From JANRLF01 sp033762815 (lineage in GTDB: Bacteria > Bacteroidota > Bacteroidia > Chitinophagales > CAIOSU01), in assembly GCA_033762815.1 (NCBI GenBank), contig JANRLF010000005.1:1-64000 (forward strand): 64,000 bases of DNA. The letters run 5' to 3'. The position numbers and the translations under genes were made by a program. Positions within the stretch are counted from its first letter, which is position 1. Every line of letters starts with the position of its first letter. Shown piece by piece: positions 63,632 through 64,000 of the stretch. Under the pieces are notes generated by a model. It was given only the letters and a program-made list of their open reading frames with translations, ran no database searches and was not told the DNA's origin.

Positions 63632-64000
63632 TCTTTGATTTTGTGCAATTGGCTGTTCAAAAAGTACTGTTCCCAAAAATAGGGCACAATAGATAGCCAA
63701 GCTTCCTCACCCTCGGTGATGCTTGCCCCAGGTTTCCCCATTACCTTAAGCACCTTTTTCTTTACTAACCTTGAATTTACTAATTCTGATTGTTGGAAAG
63801 AGCTTGAATGTAGTACATCAAGCAAAAACTCCTTCCAATAACCTTTAAACCATTGGGGTAGGGGAGATGTAAAGCCTGTCTTTTTGGTTTGAAATGCCAA
63901 ATCATTTCCTAAGTGGGGCTTTACGGTATCGCGTAAGATCGATTTGTTCCATCCATTTCTAATCTTACTTTGCATGGGTATGGAAAAGCAGAAGTTAACT
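63628..64000 (-). CDS. Asparagine synthase, C-terminal part (5' end outside the window)
   Basis: The frame stays open to the window edge, so the gene begins to the right. The visible about 123 residues include PMQSKIRNGWNKSILRDTV, KTGFTSPLPQWF and a helical C-terminus: the tail of the glutamine-dependent asparagine synthase (AsnB) family, in which RNGWNKSILR is typical. In surface polysaccharide loci such paralogues are often sugar-amidating enzymes. The catalytic parts are not in view, so the exact role stays open. Confidence 0.75.
   Translation of the reverse strand, partial: VNFCFSIPMQSKIRNGWNKSILRDTVKPHLGNDLAFQTKKTGFTSPLPQWFKGYWKEFLLDVLHSSSFQQSELVNSRLVKKKVLKVMGKPGASITEGEEAWLSIVPYFWEQYFLNSQLHKIKE

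Overview
The window looks like ordinary chromosome from a gliding or adhesive member of the Bacteroidota, probably near the Chitinophagia, Saprospiria or Sphingobacteriia. The evidence is type IX secretion (T9SS) sorting domains on secreted proteins, a giant PKD-repeat protein with a gliding-motility C-terminus coupled to a PorP/SprF partner, Bacteroidota S74 tail-fiber-like adhesins, several exact TANNTTTG -7 boxes close to start codons, and few Shine-Dalgarno sequences. I saw no rRNA, tRNA, CRISPR array, insertion sequence or prophage. The S74 and holin-like proteins are not phage genes here.

Layout. 1-8.0 kb: two large repeat adhesins, the first cut by the left edge, flank a TlpA-like thioredoxin protein that overlaps the first adhesin. 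8.1-13.1 kb: formiminotransferase-cyclodeaminase, a small secreted protein and a hybrid histidine kinase. 13.2-20.1 kb: a minus-strand block with a T9SS surface protein, a phosphatase/TPR/sulfotransferase fusion, a 56-residue protein and a secreted subtilase; the last three overlap start to stop. 20.2-25.9 kb: a helical cytosolic protein, a small conserved protein, an ACP plus ketosynthase III pair, an 11-bp tandem repeat, and a transporter overlapping a PHP phosphatase. 26.2-33.2 kb: a GlcD-type oxidase, a putative outer membrane protein, a retropepsin-like protein, a thioesterase, an SDR/holin-like/DUF2804 operon and an AAA ATPase. 33.5-44.1 kb: housekeeping genes (gdhA, LptF/G permease, MscS, CorA, Nudix, sirtuin, tilS, purB). 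44.1-50.9 kb: the PKD-repeat protein and its SprF partner. 51.1-59.6 kb: metabolic genes (PlsC, three-gene SDR/SemiSWEET area, ureohydrolase, homogentisate dioxygenase, MazG, alcohol dehydrogenase) and a PIN toxin-antitoxin-like pair. 59.6-64 kb: a TMTC-like membrane/TPR protein, a glycosyltransferase and the C-terminus of an asparagine synthase, which look like the end of a surface-glycan locus.

How the genes work together. Much of the window serves the cell surface: T9SS cargo, adhesins with cysteine-rich tips beside a thioredoxin-fold protein, LPS export and glycan transfer. The strongest candidates for something new are (1) the translationally coupled subtilase / 56-residue protein / phosphatase-TPR-sulfotransferase operon; (2) the adhesin-thioredoxin-adhesin cassette, in which each adhesin has exactly six cysteines, all clustered near the C-terminus; (3) the sirtuin-Nudix overlapping pair; and (4) the degenerate 11-bp tandem array downstream of the ketosynthase gene. 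All identifications come from reading the sequence, without database searches.
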